From: an uncultured Lachnospiraceae bacterium
GTDB lineage: Bacteria; Bacillota; Clostridia; Lachnospirales; Lachnospiraceae
Length of the DNA stretch: 64,000 nucleotides
Assembly (NCBI GenBank): GCA_947626365.1
Contig: CANQRW010000003.1
Coordinates: 1 to 64,000 of the forward strand
Direction of reading: 5' to 3'
The notes under the pieces were generated by a model, which saw only the letters and a program-made list of their open reading frames with translations, did no database searches and was not told the DNA's origin. The position numbers and the translations under genes are program-made. How positions within the stretch are numbered: the stretch's first letter is position 1; the number at the start of each line of letters is the position of its first letter. This document shows, piece by piece, positions 61,473-64,000 of the stretch.

Positions 61473-61496
61473 ATACAAACTCTTTTCGTTATGCAA
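61468..61496 (-). promoter_or_regulatory. promoter of the seven-gene sugar operon
   Basis: TTGCAT (61491-61496), 17 nt, TATAAT (61468-61473). Start near 61461, leaving a leader of about 115 nt that contains both repeats. Confidence 0.8.
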
Positions 61497-61615
61497 TATG
61501 CACATATACCAAAAAAGCTGTAAAAAACTATGCAGATTAACCAAAACCCGCATAGTTCTCCATAACAGTTCTCAACTTCTTTCTCTCTCAGCTTCTCCCT
61601 CTCTCAGTTTCTTCC

Positions 61616-62815
61616 TCAGCATTCCAAAAACAGCCTGCTTATGACAAAATAGGCCGCGCTCTTTGCTCCCCAGCAGGGATCGAAAGGCTGAAAATAAATC
61701 TGGACCTCCTCTTCATTCAGGCCGAAAAAGTTTGCCTTGGCCGCCCGCAGAAGCATGTCCCGATTGGCTTTTTCCTTCATAATATATCCGTCTACCACCA
61801 CAAATCCGGGATTGATCAGGTTCACCACATTGGCCAGGGCAACGCCCAGATAACCGGTCGCCTCATTCATGACCTCATTCACGTCCCGGTCCCCGCGGCG
61901 CTGGGCATTCAGAATATCCTGTATGGTGAGACGGCCCTTCTTTTCCAGTTCCGACCTAAGGATATCCGCTCCGCCGCCAAGCAGCCGCTCCTGACATTTC
62001 TCAAAGATAGCCCTCTCGCTTCCCACATCATCCACGATCTTCTTCTGCGTATTCCCATCTTCATTTACATAAATAATCGTTCGGCCAAGTTCGCCGGCCC
62101 CCGACGTGCAGCCGGACACGATATCATCCTTCACCATAAGGGGACACGCGACTCCCTTCGAGACAAACAGGTACGCGAACGTGTCCGGTTTTACCGTCCG
62201 GGAACTCATCTCATATCCGATAGCCCGTATCCGCACATTGTTGTCAATGATAACCGGAACATTTAACCGGTTCTGGAGATCTTCGGCCAGATTTTTTCCC
62301 ACCCATTTTTGTCTCGGATTACTTCTGATCACTCCGCTTTCCCAGTCGATAAAACCAGGCAATCCGATGCCGACCCCCAGAAAGTGCTTTTCATCCGCAA
62401 ATCCAATCAGCTTCTGTATCTGTCCGGCAATCTTCTGAAGCATATGATCATAGTTTTCGGCGGCCGGCTCTTCTTCCGAGGATGCCACAATATTTCCCTT
62501 CATGTTCATCAGGACGGCGCTTGTCGCGTAAGGTCCCAGTTCCACTCCTATGGCGTAAGCGGTATTCGCCCGAAAAGCGATGGATGTAGGCCTGCGCCCC
62601 ATGGCGTTCACCAGGTTGTTGCCTGCAATGGGCACCTCCTCCAGAATCCCCTCGTAAAGCATCTCGTTGACGCTTGTGGTAATCGTGGGCAGGGTCAGTC
62701 CCAGCGCATCCGCAATTCCTGTTCTTGTCGCGTTCTCCGTGCGGAAAATCATATTCTTAATCAATACACGGTTTCTTCGCCTTGTTTCCAGCAGACTGTT
62801 GCCTTTTTTGTTCAT
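61616..62815 (-). CDS. ROK-family transcriptional regulator (XylR/NagC type)
   Basis: 399 residues: N-terminal winged helix (NRVLIKNMIFRTENATRTGIADALGLTLPTITTSVNEML) and a ROK sugar-binding domain (GVELGPYATSAVLM, GVGIGLPGFIDWESGVIRSNPRQKWVGKN, IIDNNVRIRAIGYEM). The ATP site is degenerate and the usual CGCxGC zinc motif is absent, so it is a regulator and not a kinase. It probably represses the sugar operon through the 25-bp repeats and responds to the sugar. AGGAG lies 9 nt before the ATG. Confidence 0.92.
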   Translation of the reverse strand: MNKKGNSLLETRRRNRVLIKNMIFRTENATRTGIADALGLTLPTITTSVNEMLYEGILEEVPIAGNNLVNAMGRRPTSIAFRANTAYAIGVELGPYATSAVLMNMKGNIVASSEEEPAAENYDHMLQKIAGQIQKLIGFADEKHFLGVGIGLPGFIDWESGVIRSNPRQKWVGKNLAEDLQNRLNVPVIIDNNVRIRAIGYEMSSRTVKPDTFAYLFVSKGVACPLMVKDDIVSGCTSGAGELGRTIIYVNEDGNTQKKIVDDVGSERAIFEKCQERLLGGGADILRSELEKKGRLTIQDILNAQRRGDRDVNEVMNEATGYLGVALANVVNLINPGFVVVDGYIMKEKANRDMLLRAAKANFFGLNEEEVQIYFQPFDPCWGAKSAAYFVISRLFLEC

Positions 62816-62922
62816 ACAATGTTACTCCTGTCAGTCCGACATATCCCTTGTCTTTCTCGTAATTTCTTCTATTATAATACACAATACGAATAAATTACAA
62901 TCTCAAACATTCGTCTGCTGCC

Positions 62923-64000
62923 TCAGATAATCTGCCGCTTCAGATAATCCCGCAGATAGGGGACCGCGAACTGAACGGCTCCCCTTCTTTTCTGTTCGAT
63001 CACTCCCGCCCGAATCAGGCGCCTCTTATAGGTCTGCGCCGCGGAATCCGTCCAGTTCAGGCGGGAAATGATCCCAGACATCTCGCTGAAGTCCTCATCC
63101 TGCGCCATCGCGCCAAGGAAATCCACGTCTTTTTCCGAAAGCGGGGCGATCGTTGTCTGGCAGATATCGTTTATGAAATCTTCCCTGGCCCTTTCCAGGG
63201 CCGCCGCATACAATGAATCATCCATGCGTCCATCTTCATCCGCGGCCATAACCAGGTAATGACCGATCAGCTGCATGAGGTATGGCGACCCCTGTGCTTC
63301 TCCTGCCGCAGTCCCAATAGCTTCATCTGAAAGATAGATTCCAAGACCAGAAAAAGCTCTCCTGTAATACAGTTCCACGTCGCCAAACCGAAGTTTCGGT
63401 AAAACGATCTTGGCCGCGCGATTCAGAAAAGTCAGAACATGGTCATTCAGCACGGAAGAAATCGCCGCCGGCAGTCCCGCAAATACAATCGCCACATCTC
63501 TTCCTTCCCCCACCATTTCCTGATATGCCACAATCAGCTGACGGAGACTGTCATGATTCGCCTGCACCTCGTCAATTAGGATGAGTACGGGCTTACCGCT
63601 TCTGTTCAAGTCCCCGCACATGCTTGAAAGTTCCCACGCAAAGCTTTTCCTGGGCTGTTCCAATCCCTGTAAATCAATACCCGCGCCGGATCCCAGAATG
63701 CTGATGCTTCCGCCCGTTATCCGCGGTCTCGCCTTTGTGATATACCGTTCCCCCTCAGCAGACAGTTTCTCCAGAATACGAGACGGCATATCCTTTGAGA
63801 CGACGGTCGGAGAAGTGACGATAAAACCTTTTCTTTTCGCTATCTCCGCAAACTCAAGCAACAGAACCGTCTTTCCATATCCCCTTTGCCCAAGAATGAG
63901 AAGAGCCCTTTCCCTGCTGCCTGGAAAACTTTGTATCGATTCCTCAAAACCGACGAGAATCTCGCTTCTGCCAACCAAAACGCTCGGACGGTTTCCAAAA
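62923..64000 (-). CDS. AAA+ ATPase (Orc1/Cdc6-like fold), 5' end beyond window
   Basis: About 359 residues visible; the frame is open to the right edge and the sequence before VGRSEILVGFEESI (FGNRPSVL) looks like the true upstream part, so the gene begins outside. Walker A is LGQRGYGKTVLL, Walker B PVLILIDEVQ, followed by a sensor region (AIVFAGLPAAISSV) and a winged helix-like end (LIRAGVIEQKRRGAVQFAVPYLRDYLKRQ). Proteins of this shape occur as solitary ATPases, some beside mobile or defence genes; no role can be assigned. Confidence 0.8.
   Translation of the reverse strand, partial: FGNRPSVLVGRSEILVGFEESIQSFPGSRERALLILGQRGYGKTVLLLEFAEIAKRKGFIVTSPTVVSKDMPSRILEKLSAEGERYITKARPRITGGSISILGSGAGIDLQGLEQPRKSFAWELSSMCGDLNRSGKPVLILIDEVQANHDSLRQLIVAYQEMVGEGRDVAIVFAGLPAAISSVLNDHVLTFLNRAAKIVLPKLRFGDVELYYRRAFSGLGIYLSDEAIGTAAGEAQGSPYLMQLIGHYLVMAADEDGRMDDSLYAAALERAREDFINDICQTTIAPLSEKDVDFLGAMAQDEDFSEMSGIISRLNWTDSAAQTYKRRLIRAGVIEQKRRGAVQFAVPYLRDYLKRQII

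Overview
The window reads as chromosomal DNA of a gut-type Lachnospiraceae (Clostridia). Indications are the mix of AAAGGAG/GGAGG ribosome sites, the rex - nnr - alr - mazF neighbourhood, a DUF6110/P-type ATPase pair, NusG-paralogue (LoaP-type) antiterminators ahead of polysaccharide genes, and many carbohydrate genes. The genus cannot be fixed from the sequence. No rRNA, tRNA or CRISPR array was seen.

Layout. 1-7.1 kb: head of an exopolysaccharide/capsule locus read leftwards. A partial family 2 glycosyltransferase, an orphan Phd-type antitoxin, two tandem sugar-1-phosphate transferases and two NusG-like antiterminators lie downstream of a DNA inversion cassette. The cassette is a FimB/FimE-sized tyrosine recombinase gene between perfect 29-bp inverted repeats. 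A strong promoter at its left end currently points into the locus. 7.1-10.3 kb: an AT-richer two-gene island encoding a SAMHD1/dGTPase-like HD enzyme fused to a phosphoribosyltransferase-like domain, plus a small partner; it looks like a nucleotide-targeting defence system. 10.4-19.7 kb: CorC-type membrane protein, NAD-dependent epimerase with a long structured leader, a divergent ThDP enzyme, MazF, alanine racemase, NAD(P)HX repair enzyme and Rex. 19.8-20.05 kb: candidate small RNA with its own promoter and terminator. 20-27.3 kb: P1B-type ATPase with DUF6110, a Ktr/Trk potassium system and a zinc/manganese ABC transporter. 27.4-31 kb: double-metalloprotease lipoprotein, an unknown protein and a TraX-like membrane protein.

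31.6-43.4 kb: an aconitase-like hydratase / PrpF isomerase / TctC-like binding protein / ion-transporter-type permease operon, a large sortase-anchored surface protein that appears to lack its 5' end, a transposase-like fragment, and a UxaA-type dehydratase pair. 43.5-46.4 kb: a regulator remnant, a Mef-like efflux pump behind a classical leader-peptide attenuator, and an Rpn-type nuclease. 46.5-51.4 kb: a GH3 glycosidase, then a LysR regulator divergent from two half-size chromate transporter genes. 51.4-62.8 kb: a seven-gene operon (GPH symporter, glucose-6-phosphate isomerase, GH3, phosphofructokinase, class II aldolase, triosephosphate isomerase, LarA-like protein) behind a promoter with two 25-bp direct repeats, next to a ROK regulator. 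This is effectively upper glycolysis packed into one glycoside-utilisation operon. 62.9-64 kb: the 3' part of an AAA ATPase gene.

The strongest candidates for something new are the phase-switch plus dual-antiterminator control of the polysaccharide locus, the HD-PRTase two-gene system, the efflux attenuator, and the glycolysis-in-an-operon.
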